From the NCBI RefSeq assembly GCF_018882445.1, contig NZ_JACVOM010000001.1, positions 310,001 through 374,000 of the forward strand: DNA of 64,000 nucleotides, read 5' to 3'. This DNA comes from Polynucleobacter sp. 15G-AUS-farblos (GTDB taxonomy: Bacteria; Pseudomonadota; Gammaproteobacteria; Burkholderiales; Burkholderiaceae). A program made the translations under genes and the position numbers. Below the pieces are notes generated by a model that did no database searches, was not told where the DNA came from, and worked only from the letters and a program-made list of their open reading frames with translations. Of this stretch, positions 46,169-55,928 are shown piece by piece; the stretch's first letter is position 1; every line of letters starts with the position of its first letter.

Positions 46169-46447
46169 GTTTTTCTCCCTAAGTTAAACAAGTACTTCAA
46201 ATATTGAGACGTTTAAGAGTATTTAAGTCTTATGTCTTATATAAGAGTTTAGAGAGTTAATAAAACCACGCAAGTAGATCTGGGAAATAATTTAAAATAA
46301 ATTATCTATTTAAATTCAATAGCTTAAGTTTATTATTTTGTAATGTGGAATTCTGGTTCACCCTTCGAAACCAAAATCAACTCTTCATATTGCACTGCAT
46401 TTTACGCAGGGAAATGACTTTTCACATTGTGGAATAAAAAGGACTTC
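46169..46447. promoter_or_regulatory. aceA upstream region with tandem repeats
   Basis: This 279-bp gap holds no convincing gene. At 46227-46240 two GTCTTAT copies stand in direct tandem, and the second overlaps the perfect palindrome TCTTATATAAGA (46235-46246). The set lies 59-79 bp upstream of the aceA start, a position suited to an operator. Further out, TTGTGGAAT and ATGTGGAAT words recur at about 46341-46433. The start is preceded by AGGGAGAA. Confidence 0.5.
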
Positions 46448-47683
46448 CTAAGCAAATTTAGTACGAATGCTGGAGGAGACCTTAAAAGCGGTCAGGATGA
46501 GCATAAGCTGGAAGCATGCGATACCGATAAACAGAGCTCTTGGCAGGCCAGCGTCCATGAAGAAACCAAAGATAAAGGGGCCCACTGCTGCCCCAAGATC
46601 AATCCCTGAATACACAATGCCATAGACACTGCCTGCAACTCCCTGAGGGGTAGCAGACTTTACCAATAAATCACGTGATGGTCCCACGATGCCGTAACCA
46701 AGCCCAATCACAAAGAATAGAGCGGGAATCAAGTCTACTGGCATAAAACCTGTAGCAAGCAATAAGGAAGTTAAAACAGTGACCGCTAGACAAGCTGAAA
46801 CTATTTTCTCTGGGGCTTGTAATTTTGCAGCTAGATATCCACCCAATAAAACACCACCCGCACTTCCCAATGCAAGCAAGGTAATAAAGTAACTGCCAAT
46901 ACTGCTTGCAATGTTATAAATTTGATTGAGTGCACTTGGCGCAAATGATTGCAAGCTAGAAGTTGCAGCCATACTAAAGAAAAAGAAAAGCCAGCACAGC
47001 CAAACTGCTTCCAGCTTCAAAAATGCAAAAGGACTTGCAGGCTTACCGCCTGGATTAACTGCTTGAGCATCTTGGTGACTTTGCTCTTGTCGCTCTTTAA
47101 CGTTATCAAAGAGTTGATCACGGTTAAGCCACAGAACGAGAAGAATAATTGCCTCTAGAAGCGCTGCGCAAACAAAAGCTACACGCCAGTCCGAGAGCTC
47201 GGCAATCCCAACCATGAAGGCTGGGGCTGCCGCCCAGCCTAGATAACCAGTTACCCCATGCATTGAATAGGCATAAGGTAAATTTGGTGGAGAAATTTTG
47301 TGGTTAATTAGGGTGTAATCAACAGGATGAAATACACCATTTCCACATCCTGCTATGACTGCACCCATTATCAGCATGACATACCCATTACTCTGCGAGT
47401 ACGTCACTGCGGCTAGTGCAAGCAGACCAACGCCAGCAAATAAAACTGGTCTGGCTCCAATGCGGTCAACTAAAAAACCAGATGCGGCCTGCACAGCACA
47501 AGAGACCACAAAAAAAATGGACATGAGTAAGCCAAGTTCCGCATAACTCAAAGCAAAAGCATCCTTCAGCCATGGGAACATGGAAGGAAGAATCAGATGA
47601 AAGAAATGGGAGCTGCCGTGAGCGAGGCTAATAAGACCAATAACCCGGACATCACTGACACGCCTACTTTGCGCAACAGTCAT
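46448..47683 (-). CDS. MFS transporter
   Basis: 411-residue major facilitator protein with 12 predicted helices in two halves and a loop of about 45 residues between them (NRDQLFDNVKERQEQSHQDAQ). An MFS motif A-like element, GFLVDRIGARPVLFAG, follows helix 2. HGSSHFFHLILPSMFPWL resembles the FsrA/fosmidomycin-resistance branch. The substrate is unknown. Confidence 0.88.
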   Translation of the reverse strand: MTVAQSRRVSDVRVIGLISLAHGSSHFFHLILPSMFPWLKDAFALSYAELGLLMSIFFVVSCAVQAASGFLVDRIGARPVLFAGVGLLALAAVTYSQSNGYVMLIMGAVIAGCGNGVFHPVDYTLINHKISPPNLPYAYSMHGVTGYLGWAAAPAFMVGIAELSDWRVAFVCAALLEAIILLVLWLNRDQLFDNVKERQEQSHQDAQAVNPGGKPASPFAFLKLEAVWLCWLFFFFSMAATSSLQSFAPSALNQIYNIASSIGSYFITLLALGSAGGVLLGGYLAAKLQAPEKIVSACLAVTVLTSLLLATGFMPVDLIPALFFVIGLGYGIVGPSRDLLVKSATPQGVAGSVYGIVYSGIDLGAAVGPFIFGFFMDAGLPRALFIGIACFQLMLILTAFKVSSSIRTKFA

Positions 47684-47741
47684 GTACCGAGTTTACTGGC
47701 GCAGGAGAATTCCTGCTGTTTTGCTGCAGTGCTACTAAAAA

Positions 47742-50345
47742 TTAATGGACTTGGCGAGTAAAACTAAAGTCACCTTTTTTGTCCACATCGACTGGCACTA
47801 CATCTTTGGGACCGAACTTTCCTTCTAAGATCATCTTAGATACTGGGTTCTCAATATGTTGCTGAATTGCGCGCTTGAGTGGCCTGGCTCCAAAGACTGG
47901 ATCAAAACCGACTTCAGCAATCTTACTCAAGGCGGCATCACTCACTTCAAGCTGCATATCCACTTTTGCTAAGCGATCTGACAGGTTTTTCAGCAAGATC
48001 TTTGCAATATTAGCAATATTGCCTTTATCTAGGCCATGGAATACGACTATCTCATCAATTCGGTTTAAGAACTCGGGACGGAAATGATTTTTCAACTCCT
48101 CGAATACAGCATCTTTGATCTCTGACTGCTTCTTATCAGTCATCGACTGAATCAAGTGCGAACCAATATTACTGGTCATCACAATCACTGTATTTTTAAA
48201 ATCCACTGTACGACCCTGACCATCTGTTAGACGACCATCATCCAATACCTGCAAGAGCACGTTAAAAACATCCGGGTGTGCCTTTTCAATCTCATCAAAC
48301 AGAATCACACTATAAGGATGGCGACGTACTTGCTCAGTTAGATAACCACCTTCTTCGTAACCAACATAACCTGGAGGCGCACCAATTAAACGAGCTACGC
48401 TGTGTTTCTCCATGAACTCGCTCATATCAATGCGAATTAAGTGATCTTCACTATCAAATAGGAAGCCAGCCAATGCTTTACAGAGCTCAGTCTTACCAAC
48501 GCCTGTAGGCCCCAAGAATAAGAATGAGCCGTAAGGACGATTCTCTTCTGCGAGACCAGCACGAGAGCGGCGGATAGCATCCGACACAGCGCGAATGGCT
48601 TCTTCTTGACCAACCACACGCTTGTGAAGCAACTCTTCCATTTTCAGCAGCTTATCGCGCTCACCTTGCATCATCTTCGAAACCGGAATACCTGTAGCAC
48701 GAGAAACCACCTCAGCAATCTCTTCTGCGCCGACTTGAGTTCGCAAGAGCTTATTTTTGACGACGCCATCTTTATCGCCTTTAGCCTCAGCTGCAGCAGC
48801 AGACTTCAACTTAGATTCTAATTCTGGCAACTTGCCATACTGGAGCTCAGCCACTTTCTCTAATTTACCTTCGCGTTGCAGTTTTGAAATTTCTGCTTTG
48901 ACTTTTTCAATTTCTTCTTTCAGATTGGCAGCGCCTAATACAGCGCCCTTTTCTGCTTTCCAGATTTCTTCTAAGTCGGCATATTCAGCGCCAAGACGCT
49001 TAATCTCTTCTTCAATCAAGGCAAGACGCTTCTGAGAAGCCTCATCTTTTTCCTTCTTGACTGCTTCGCGCTCAATCTTCAGTTGAATCAAGCGACGATC
49101 TAATTTATCCATGACTTCTGGCTTGGAGTCGATTTCCATCCGAATGCGTGAACCTGCTTCATCAATTAGATCGATTGCCTTGTCTGGCAAAAAGCGATCC
49201 GTGATGTAGCGGTGAGATAACTCAGCGGCAGCCACAATTGCAGGATCGGTGATTTCAATACCGTGATGGAGCTCATAACGCTCTTGCAAGCCACGCAAAA
49301 TAGCAATGGTTGCTTCAACGCTAGGCTCTTCGACCATCACCTTTTGAAAACGACGCTCAAGTGCTGGGTCTTTCTCGATGTACTTGCGGTATTCATCTAA
49401 AGTCGTTGCGCCGATGCAATGCAATTCACCCCGGGCCAAGGCAGGCTTGAGCATATTGCCGGCATCCATAGCGCCATCACCTTTACCAGCGCCTACCATC
49501 GTATGAATCTCATCGATAAAGATAATGGTTTGACCTTCATCCTTAGCGACATCGCTGAGAACAGCTTTTAAACGCTCTTCGAACTCACCACGATATTTGG
49601 CACCCGCCAAGAGCAAGGCCATATCTAAGACTAAAACGCGCTTGTCTTTCAAGGTCTCAGGAACCTCGCCATTCACAATACGCTGTGCCAGACCTTCGAC
49701 AATAGCAGTCTTACCTACACCAGGCTCACCAATCAGCACTGGGTTATTTTTTCCTCGACGTTGCAAGATTTGTATGGTGCGACGAATCTCATCATCACGA
49801 CCAATCACAGGATCTAGCTTGCCGGCACGAGCGCGCTCGGTTAAATCCACTGTATATTTTTTTAAGGCCTCACGTTGACCTTCAGCATCCGCACTATTCA
49901 CTGACTCTCCCCCGCGAACTAAATCAATAGCCGCTTCTAACGATTTACGATTTAAACCATTTTCACGAGCTACTTTTCCAAGTTCGCCCTTGTCATCCGC
50001 TACAACCAATAAAAATAGTTCGCCTGCAATAAATTGATCATTGCGTTTATTGGCCTCTTTCTCACATAAATTGAGCCAGTTACTTAAGTCGCGGCCGACC
50101 TGAACTTCACCACTAGTTCCCTGGACTTCAGGAAGATTGCTAATGATTTTTTCTACGCCCTTTTCCAGACCAGGCACATTGACACCGGCCCTGGTTAATA
50201 AACTCTTAGCAGCACCATCAGAATCGCGCAACATGGCCAACAATACGTGAGCAGGCTCAATATATTGATTGTCTTTAGCTAACGCGATACTTTGAGCCTC
50301 GCTTAGGGCCTCTTGAAATTTAGTTGTTAATTTATCTATTCTCAT
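47742..50345 (-). CDS. clpB: ATP-dependent disaggregase ClpB
   Basis: 867-residue AAA+ chaperone that with DnaK resolves heat-induced aggregates. It has the N-domain (residues about 1-150), NBD1 with Walker [14 protein letters not shown], a middle coiled coil rich in Lys/Glu (about 410-520), NBD2 with [13 protein letters not shown], and the [15 protein letters not shown] arginine region. The long middle domain and lack of a ClpP loop separate it from ClpA/ClpC. A heat-shock-type promoter lies upstream. Confidence 0.97.
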   Translation of the reverse strand: MRIDKLTTKFQEALSEAQSIALAKDNQYIEPAHVLLAMLRDSDGAAKSLLTRAGVNVPGLEKGVEKIISNLPEVQGTSGEVQVGRDLSNWLNLCEKEANKRNDQFIAGELFLLVVADDKGELGKVARENGLNRKSLEAAIDLVRGGESVNSADAEGQREALKKYTVDLTERARAGKLDPVIGRDDEIRRTIQILQRRGKNNPVLIGEPGVGKTAIVEGLAQRIVNGEVPETLKDKRVLVLDMALLLAGAKYRGEFEERLKAVLSDVAKDEGQTIIFIDEIHTMVGAGKGDGAMDAGNMLKPALARGELHCIGATTLDEYRKYIEKDPALERRFQKVMVEEPSVEATIAILRGLQERYELHHGIEITDPAIVAAAELSHRYITDRFLPDKAIDLIDEAGSRIRMEIDSKPEVMDKLDRRLIQLKIEREAVKKEKDEASQKRLALIEEEIKRLGAEYADLEEIWKAEKGAVLGAANLKEEIEKVKAEISKLQREGKLEKVAELQYGKLPELESKLKSAAAAEAKGDKDGVVKNKLLRTQVGAEEIAEVVSRATGIPVSKMMQGERDKLLKMEELLHKRVVGQEEAIRAVSDAIRRSRAGLAEENRPYGSFLFLGPTGVGKTELCKALAGFLFDSEDHLIRIDMSEFMEKHSVARLIGAPPGYVGYEEGGYLTEQVRRHPYSVILFDEIEKAHPDVFNVLLQVLDDGRLTDGQGRTVDFKNTVIVMTSNIGSHLIQSMTDKKQSEIKDAVFEELKNHFRPEFLNRIDEIVVFHGLDKGNIANIAKILLKNLSDRLAKVDMQLEVSDAALSKIAEVGFDPVFGARPLKRAIQQHIENPVSKMILEGKFGPKDVVPVDVDKKGDFSFTRQVH

Positions 50346-50384
50346 TTTTATTCCCCATCAACTCCATCTATATCTACCTATAGA

Positions 50385-50412
50385 ATATAAGGGCAATATT
50401 GCCAATTTCAAG
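50385..50412 (-). promoter_or_regulatory. Sigma-32-like heat-shock promoter of clpB
   Basis: On the minus strand the -35 CTTGAA is followed after 13 bases by CCCTTATAT, close to the sigma-32 consensus CTTGAA-N13-CCCCATNT. It lies about 40-67 bp before the clpB start. The spacer contains most of the perfect 12-bp palindrome GGCAATATTGCC (50392-50403), whose last two bases reach into the -10 element. Confidence 0.75.
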
Positions 50413-50448
50413 GCTTTCAAGGCCCTTTTTAAGCTTAATTTCCCTATT

Positions 50449-50724
50449 TTGACCTGGCTTGTTTATCTCCTCAAATGCTCTGATGGAAGCTTTTATGCCG
50501 GTATCACCAACCGGCTGGAACATCGGCTTGAAGCCCACAATTCAGGGCAAGGAGCACGCTATACCAGATCGCGTAGACCTGTCATCCTTTTGGCTACCCA
50601 AGAACACCCCGATCGATCTGAGGCTTCAAAGGCGGAAATCCGATTGAAGCAACTGCCCCGTTCTGAAAAGTTAGCGTTCTTTGAAGCCTCAGGGATTGCC
50701 ATCAAAACAAAAAACCACCCCTAA
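50449..50724 (+). CDS. GIY-YIG domain protein (YhbQ-like)
   Basis: 91-residue single-domain nuclease-like protein, starting at TTG 50449 (MTWLVYLLKCSDGSFYAGITNRL). The GIY-YIG core here is VYLLKC followed by YAGITN, with Arg in LEHRLEAHNSG and the Glu in AEIRLKQLPRSEK. YhbQ/UPF0213 proteins are small and of poorly known function. Its stop codon lies in the loop of a hairpin that mainly serves the convergent gene. Confidence 0.85.
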   Translation: MTWLVYLLKCSDGSFYAGITNRLEHRLEAHNSGQGARYTRSRRPVILLATQEHPDRSEASKAEIRLKQLPRSEKLAFFEASGIAIKTKNHP

Positions 50725-50732
50725 GGGTGGTT
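50713..50732 (-). terminator. Terminator after carboxylesterase gene, inside GIY-YIG 3' end
   Basis: AACCACCC / GGGTGGTT stem with a CTAA loop. On the minus strand the stem is followed by TTTTTTGTTTT, giving a good terminator for the carboxylesterase transcript. The plus-strand version lacks a T-run. The loop carries the plus-strand stop codon. Confidence 0.8.
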
Positions 50733-50753
50733 GAATGACTATTTACTTGATTG

Positions 50754-52412
50754 TTAAAAGGCGTCTTTTACTCGCTCAATGGCATAGATTTCCCTTAAAT
50801 GCAGAGCTTGATAGGCAATCCGATCTTTAAACAAACCTGTCACGGTTTCCGATCCAGACGAAAAATTTCTCATCACGTCTGCCTTTAAGTTGTAGATAGG
50901 CCAATTAGCCTGGCCAGTCACATTGGGGTTTCCAGTTTTCGCAAATGCCGTCCAGCTTGCAGATAAACGCTCGGACATTGCTTGATCCTGTGGGCTGTTT
51001 TTATCCACAATTGGAAACCAATCTTTTGGCCAGACATGGGTCTTCCTAAAATCAGCAATATCTTTTTCAATGCGAGCACATTGATTCACATCTTTTAAGG
51101 CTTGCTTTGGCGCTTGAGGAACCAGTGCCAGGCTACCGAAAATATAAGGAATCTCGTATGTATGAGGCGCACCCGATAAAGCGGATCGAATATTGGGAGT
51201 TAAATAATCATAGTAATAGGCATACGCCGGGGCAAGCCCATTCATGCTATTGGCCAGCAGCTTTGTACTAGCTCGATACATCAAATCCTGAATCACAAAA
51301 GAATTCAAAATACATTTATCTTTCACATCAGCATACAACTTTTCAATAATTTTAGGATCCTCGTGAATCTTCTTCGTGAATACCTCTAATGAAGGTTCGC
51401 CAGGAAGCATGAAGTCACTATCAAATGAATTTGTACCAATCATGAAAGGCACTTTTGCTTGCTTGCCAGCCGCAAATAAAGGAATCGGGTCGCCCTTGAT
51501 AATTTGACCATCCACAAAGGGACCACCAAACTCACCAGCATAATAGGCACTTCCATCAAGTACCAACTTTTGAACCGGCAATTTCCGTAATTCAGCTAAA
51601 GATTTCACACCAAGCGAAGACATATACTTGGCGCCAATATCGACTTCAGGAGTTAAGCCAAAGCGCTTTTCAGTCATACCCCGCAACGGGCTCTGCTGAG
51701 CGCTCTGGGCAATCGCTTTGTGGAATAGACCCTTAGCTGCATCTGAAATCATCAACCAAGTGACACTTCTACCGCCAGCAGATTGACCAAATATCGTCAC
51801 GTTATTGGGATCACCTCCAAATACTTCAATATTCTTTTTAACCCACCGTAAGGAAGCAATCTGATCCATCGTGCCATAGTTACCCACTGGCTCGCCTTTT
51901 GCTTTTGCCTCTTCAATTAATTCTTTGGAAGCAAAGAAGCCCAATGCGCCCAAACGGTAATCCACTGTTACAACAATGACGCCGTTTTTTATTAAATTGA
52001 TTGGTGTGAACTGCGGATCCCTAGCGCCATCAACAATCAAACCGCCGCCATGAAACCAAACCATCACTGGCAAATTTTTACCAGGCTTGGCAGGTCCATA
52101 TACGTTGAGCTTTAAGCAATCTTCTTTACCAGGAAGGCCAAGACCATCACTGAGATTTTTAATGTATTGCTGTGGACAAGCGTCGCCAAACTTACCGGCA
52201 TCACGCAAGCCATTCCAAGATAGCGCTGGTTGTGGGGGACGCCACCGCAAATCACCTACTGGAGGTGCAGCGTAGGGAATATTTTTAAACGCCTGCATGT
52301 TGTACTCCATCACGCCTTGCAAACTACCTGATTCGACTTTGACAACAGGTCGCTCAGCAGCAGAAATACTTAAAGCAAATAGGCTAAGTAAGAATGCAAA
52401 CGCTCTTTTCAT
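50754..52412 (-). CDS. Secreted type B carboxylesterase
   Basis: 552-residue carboxylesterase/lipase of the cholinesterase-like family. The signal peptide MKRAFAFLLSLFALSISAA is cleaved before ERPVV. The oxyanion segment is VMVWFHGGGLIVDG, the nucleophile lies in FGQSAGGRSV, and the His is in SGAPHTYEIPYIFG. It hydrolyses esters in the periplasm or outside; the substrate is unknown. It ends before a good terminator and starts 59 bp from moaE. Confidence 0.93.
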   Translation of the reverse strand: MKRAFAFLLSLFALSISAAERPVVKVESGSLQGVMEYNMQAFKNIPYAAPPVGDLRWRPPQPALSWNGLRDAGKFGDACPQQYIKNLSDGLGLPGKEDCLKLNVYGPAKPGKNLPVMVWFHGGGLIVDGARDPQFTPINLIKNGVIVVTVDYRLGALGFFASKELIEEAKAKGEPVGNYGTMDQIASLRWVKKNIEVFGGDPNNVTIFGQSAGGRSVTWLMISDAAKGLFHKAIAQSAQQSPLRGMTEKRFGLTPEVDIGAKYMSSLGVKSLAELRKLPVQKLVLDGSAYYAGEFGGPFVDGQIIKGDPIPLFAAGKQAKVPFMIGTNSFDSDFMLPGEPSLEVFTKKIHEDPKIIEKLYADVKDKCILNSFVIQDLMYRASTKLLANSMNGLAPAYAYYYDYLTPNIRSALSGAPHTYEIPYIFGSLALVPQAPKQALKDVNQCARIEKDIADFRKTHVWPKDWFPIVDKNSPQDQAMSERLSASWTAFAKTGNPNVTGQANWPIYNLKADVMRNFSSGSETVTGLFKDRIAYQALHLREIYAIERVKDAF

Positions 52413-52471
52413 ATTGATTCCCTTTTTTCTGGAAATGATGATGTATTAAATGCGTCTAAAAAAGGGCAGAA

Positions 52472-52927
52472 TTATTTTTTAGTCCAACGAGCCATTGCAG
52501 CTTCGTCTGTAACGCGAGCATCTACCCAACGACCACCTTCAGGCGTATCTTCTTTTTTCCAGAATGGGGCGGCCGTTTTTAAATAATCCATGATGAACTC
52601 GCATGCTGCAAAAGCCTCGCCGCGATGAGCGCTGGTGACCGCTACCAACACGATCTGCTCTTCTGGCTGCATTGGACCTACTCGATGAATCACTAAGGTC
52701 TGGTAAATATCCCAGCGTGCCTTAGCTTGATCAATGATTTCTTGTAAGGCTTTTTCGGTCATGCCCGGATAGTGCTCTAAGGTCATTTCTTTGACGGCGC
52801 TGCCATCATTCATATCGCGCACAGTACCCAAGAAAGTCACTACCGCACCAACACGCGCATCACCATGACGTAAGGCCGCGATCTCCGCACTGATATCGAA
52901 ATCCGCTTCTTGGATCCGAATGGGCAC
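52472..52927 (-). CDS. moaE: Molybdopterin synthase catalytic subunit
   Basis: 151 residues from GTG 52927, which follows TGGAGG by five bases and lies one base after the moaD stop codon. A frame extending to 52996 would run inside moaD. Motifs include GAVVTFLGTVRDMN, LEHYPGM, VIHRVGPMQPEEQIVLVAV, SAHRGEAFAACEFIMDYLK and PFWKKE (catalytic Lys). It inserts dithiolene sulfur into precursor Z together with MoaD. Confidence 0.95.
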   Translation of the reverse strand: MPIRIQEADFDISAEIAALRHGDARVGAVVTFLGTVRDMNDGSAVKEMTLEHYPGMTEKALQEIIDQAKARWDIYQTLVIHRVGPMQPEEQIVLVAVTSAHRGEAFAACEFIMDYLKTAAPFWKKEDTPEGGRWVDARVTDEAAMARWTKK

Positions 52928-52928
52928 C

Positions 52929-53186
52929 TTAACCTCCAGTGACAGGCGGAAAGAAAGCGACTTCAGCGCCTTCTTGTAGTGAAGTGCTGGCATCAACCAT
53001 TTGATGGTTCAATGCGCAACGTAAGACTTTGCCATCTGCCAAGACCTCAGCCCAAGGACTTCCACGTTCTGCCAAATACTTTCGTAAATCTGTAATGGTT
53101 TTGATAGAAGCGGGGACGGTGATACTTTCTTCTGATACTTTGAGGGCCTCACGTATGGAAGCAAAGAATTTCAAATCGAGTTTCAT
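52929..53186 (-). CDS. moaD: Molybdopterin synthase sulfur carrier subunit
   Basis: 85-residue ubiquitin-like protein ending in the Gly-Gly needed for thiocarboxylation (FFPPVTGG). LKFFASIREAL at the N-terminus is typical. It starts 18 bp after moeA. Confidence 0.94.
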   Translation of the reverse strand: MKLDLKFFASIREALKVSEESITVPASIKTITDLRKYLAERGSPWAEVLADGKVLRCALNHQMVDASTSLQEGAEVAFFPPVTGG

Positions 53187-53204
53187 GAGCTAATCGTAAT
53201 CGGA

Positions 53205-54446
53205 TTAAGTCAGCAGCGCATCAAATGGGATGTATTTCACCAAATCACCATGATGAATAGGCTGACCAGGAGGGCAATCCACTAGACCATCACCCCAAGA
53301 GGCGCTAGTCAGTACACCAGAGCTTTGGTTGGGGAATAAATCCAAGCCACCCTGCTGATTGAGCTTAACCCGTAAAAACTCATTCCGTCGATCAGCCTTT
53401 AACCAATCAAAATCGGCGCGCATCATATAAGAGGGGCTTGGCTTAGCTTCACGGCCCTGTAACTTCAAAATAAATGGACGCACAAACAATAGAAAGGTCA
53501 CAAAACTAGATACAGGATTGCCAGGCAAACCAATAAACCATGCTTCACCATCTTTTGGTTCATTTGATTTGCGTACCGCACCAAATGCTAAGGGCTTCCC
53601 TGGCTTAATGGCAATTTGCCAAAGATCTAATCGACCTTCTGCCGTCACTGCCGGCTTGATGTGATCTTCCTCTCCCACTGAAACGCCACCGGAGGTCAGA
53701 ATCAAGTCATGATGTTTACTTGCATCACGAAGGGCTTGGCGAGTAGCATCCAAACGATCGGGTACGATCCCTAAATCAGTTACCTCACATCCCAAGGATC
53801 TTAGGCATGCCAATAAAGTATCGCGATTAGAGTTGTAGATGCCACCTGGTTTTAGTGGTTCACCTGGTAATGCAAGTTCATCACCAGTGAAAAATGCTGC
53901 GACTTTGACACGACGTTTGACGTTTAAATGCGTTAGGCCAGCAGAAGCAGCAACGCCTAGTTCTTGAGGGCGCAAAAAGATACCTGCACTTAATGCTGTT
54001 TTACCAGCACTTAAATCCTCCCCTCGACGACGAATCCATTGACCAGCTGTAGGTGCAACATTGATTTGAACCTCACCGATAGATCCCTCTACTAGAGCGC
54101 AATCTTCTTGCATCACTACGGCATCAGCACCTGGCGGAACAGGAGCACCAGTAAAAATACGAGCAGCAGTACCAGGCTCTAGCTGTACTCCCACAGAACC
54201 CGCAGGTATACGTTGGGCAATTTGCAGAACCGCTCCTGAAGTCGCTGTATCGCTGCTGCGAACAGCATATCCATCCATTGAAGTGTTATCCAAGGGAGGC
54301 ACATCAACCAAACTATTGACGTTTTGAGCAAGCACCCGACCTAAAGCCGCTTGCATTGGAACATCTTCAGTCTGTTCAACCGCTTTAGCATGTGAGAGCA
54401 GATGATCTAAAGCCTGCTGCGCAGTCAACATCGGTGGCTTAGTCAT
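53205..54446 (-). CDS. moeA: Molybdopterin molybdenumtransferase
   Basis: 413-residue MoeA that inserts molybdate into adenylated molybdopterin. Domain marks are VPPLDNTSMDGYAVRS, RIFTGAPVPPGADAVVMQED, the GGIYNSNRDTLLACL region, LTSGGVSVGEEDH and FGLPGNPVSSF-like sequence (IGLPGNPVSSFV). It lies 30 bp after thrC in one minus-strand run with moaD and moaE. Confidence 0.96.
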   Translation of the reverse strand: MTKPPMLTAQQALDHLLSHAKAVEQTEDVPMQAALGRVLAQNVNSLVDVPPLDNTSMDGYAVRSSDTATSGAVLQIAQRIPAGSVGVQLEPGTAARIFTGAPVPPGADAVVMQEDCALVEGSIGEVQINVAPTAGQWIRRRGEDLSAGKTALSAGIFLRPQELGVAASAGLTHLNVKRRVKVAAFFTGDELALPGEPLKPGGIYNSNRDTLLACLRSLGCEVTDLGIVPDRLDATRQALRDASKHHDLILTSGGVSVGEEDHIKPAVTAEGRLDLWQIAIKPGKPLAFGAVRKSNEPKDGEAWFIGLPGNPVSSFVTFLLFVRPFILKLQGREAKPSPSYMMRADFDWLKADRRNEFLRVKLNQQGGLDLFPNQSSGVLTSASWGDGLVDCPPGQPIHHGDLVKYIPFDALLT

Positions 54447-54476
54447 AAAAATTAAGTATTACTTATTTGATTTTAG

Positions 54477-55919
54477 TTAAGCGAGGTGTGAGGTGATAAA
54501 GGCTTTAACCTGATTCACATCAGCATCCATATTTTCTACGCGCTGCGGCTTAGACTTAATATCTTTAAATGCGGGCGGACACTCAGCAGGACGGCCTAGG
54601 GCCTCCTGAATCGTTTCTTCAAATTTAATTGGCAGAGCTGTTTCGAGTACGAGCATAGGAATACCAGCCTGTAAATGCTCTCTTGCTACTTTGACGCCAT
54701 CAGCTGTATGCGTATCAATCATCACACCGTAACGCTGATCGATATCACGAATCGTCTCAAGGCGATTGGCATGGGTGCTGCGTCCGGACTGAAAACCATA
54801 CTTGCCAATCTCCTTAAAGATAAGTTCTTTGGAGATATCAAAACCGCCGGCCTGATCTACTTGCTTGAACATATCGGCAGTGGCTGCACCATCTCCACTC
54901 ATCAAGTCAAATACGAAACGCTCAAAGTTACTGGCCTTTGAGATATCCATTGAAGGGCTTGATGTATGCAATGTCTCAGCAGACTTACGAGCACGATAAA
55001 CGCCCGTACGGAAAAACTCATCAAGCACATCATTTTCATTTGTGGCTACCACCAAATGCTCAATCGGTAGACCCATCATGCGAGCAATATGGCCAGCACA
55101 TACATTACCGAAATTACCTGAGGGTACTGTAAAAGAAACTTTTTCAGTGCTGGATTTGGTGGCTAATAAATAACCCTGGAAGTAGTAAACCACTTGTGCA
55201 ACTACACGCCCCCAGTTGATAGAGTTCACGGTACCAATTTGATTCTTTGCCTTAAATGCATGGTCATTACTTACCGCCTTCACAATATCTTGGCAGTCAT
55301 CAAACACACCCGCAACAGCTAAGTTAAAAATATTAGGGTCTTGCAGGGAGTACATCTGCGCAGACTGGAAGGAGCTCATTTTTCCGCGTGGCGAGAGCAT
55401 AAACACTTTCACGCCCTCTTTGCCGCGCATAGCGTATTCAGCCGCGCTACCAGTATCACCTGAGGTGGCGCCCAAAATATTGAGGTGCTGACCTTTTTTC
55501 TTGAGAGCATATTCAAAAAGATTACCCAGCAACTGCATCGCCATATCTTTAAAGGCGAGAGTTGGGCCATTCGAGAGACTAAGAAGGCCAATACGTGTGC
55601 CCTGTTCTTCACCCAACCAATGCAAAGGAGTGATGTCTTTCGCATTATCTTGGGGACGACCATTGCAATAAACTTGCTCGGTATAAGTTTTGCGCAAGAG
55701 TGCGCGCAAATCATTCTCGGGAATATCGTCGCAATATAAACTCAAAACTTCATAAGCCAAATCAGCGTAAGCTAAACCACGCCATGAATCCAATTGAGCT
55801 GGAGTCACCTGAGGATATTGGGTCGGCAAATACAAACCGCCATCAGGGGCTAATCCACCGAGCAGGATTTCTAGAAAAGATTGTTGTGGACTATTGCCAC
55901 GAGTCGATTGGTAATGCAT
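54477..55919 (-). CDS. thrC: Threonine synthase
   Basis: 480-residue PLP enzyme converting O-phosphohomoserine to threonine. It has the N-terminal MHYQSTRGNSPQQSFLEILLGGLAPDGGL, the PLP lysine in TLAFKDMAMQLLG and the phosphate loop in GATSGDTGSAAEYAM. The length fits the long bacterial/fungal type. It starts nine bp after hom. Confidence 0.96.
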   Translation of the reverse strand: MHYQSTRGNSPQQSFLEILLGGLAPDGGLYLPTQYPQVTPAQLDSWRGLAYADLAYEVLSLYCDDIPENDLRALLRKTYTEQVYCNGRPQDNAKDITPLHWLGEEQGTRIGLLSLSNGPTLAFKDMAMQLLGNLFEYALKKKGQHLNILGATSGDTGSAAEYAMRGKEGVKVFMLSPRGKMSSFQSAQMYSLQDPNIFNLAVAGVFDDCQDIVKAVSNDHAFKAKNQIGTVNSINWGRVVAQVVYYFQGYLLATKSSTEKVSFTVPSGNFGNVCAGHIARMMGLPIEHLVVATNENDVLDEFFRTGVYRARKSAETLHTSSPSMDISKASNFERFVFDLMSGDGAATADMFKQVDQAGGFDISKELIFKEIGKYGFQSGRSTHANRLETIRDIDQRYGVMIDTHTADGVKVAREHLQAGIPMLVLETALPIKFEETIQEALGRPAECPPAFKDIKSKPQRVENMDADVNQVKAFITSHLA

Positions 55920-55928
55920 GTATTTTTA

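Noticed and set aside
46427..46609. Small plus-strand frame at the end of the MFS gene
   Set aside because: Mostly antisense to the MFS coding region, no recognisable domain and no ribosome site.
47703..47718. GCAGGA/TCCTGC hairpin downstream of clpB
   Set aside because: No T-run follows on the minus strand, so it was not called as a clpB terminator.
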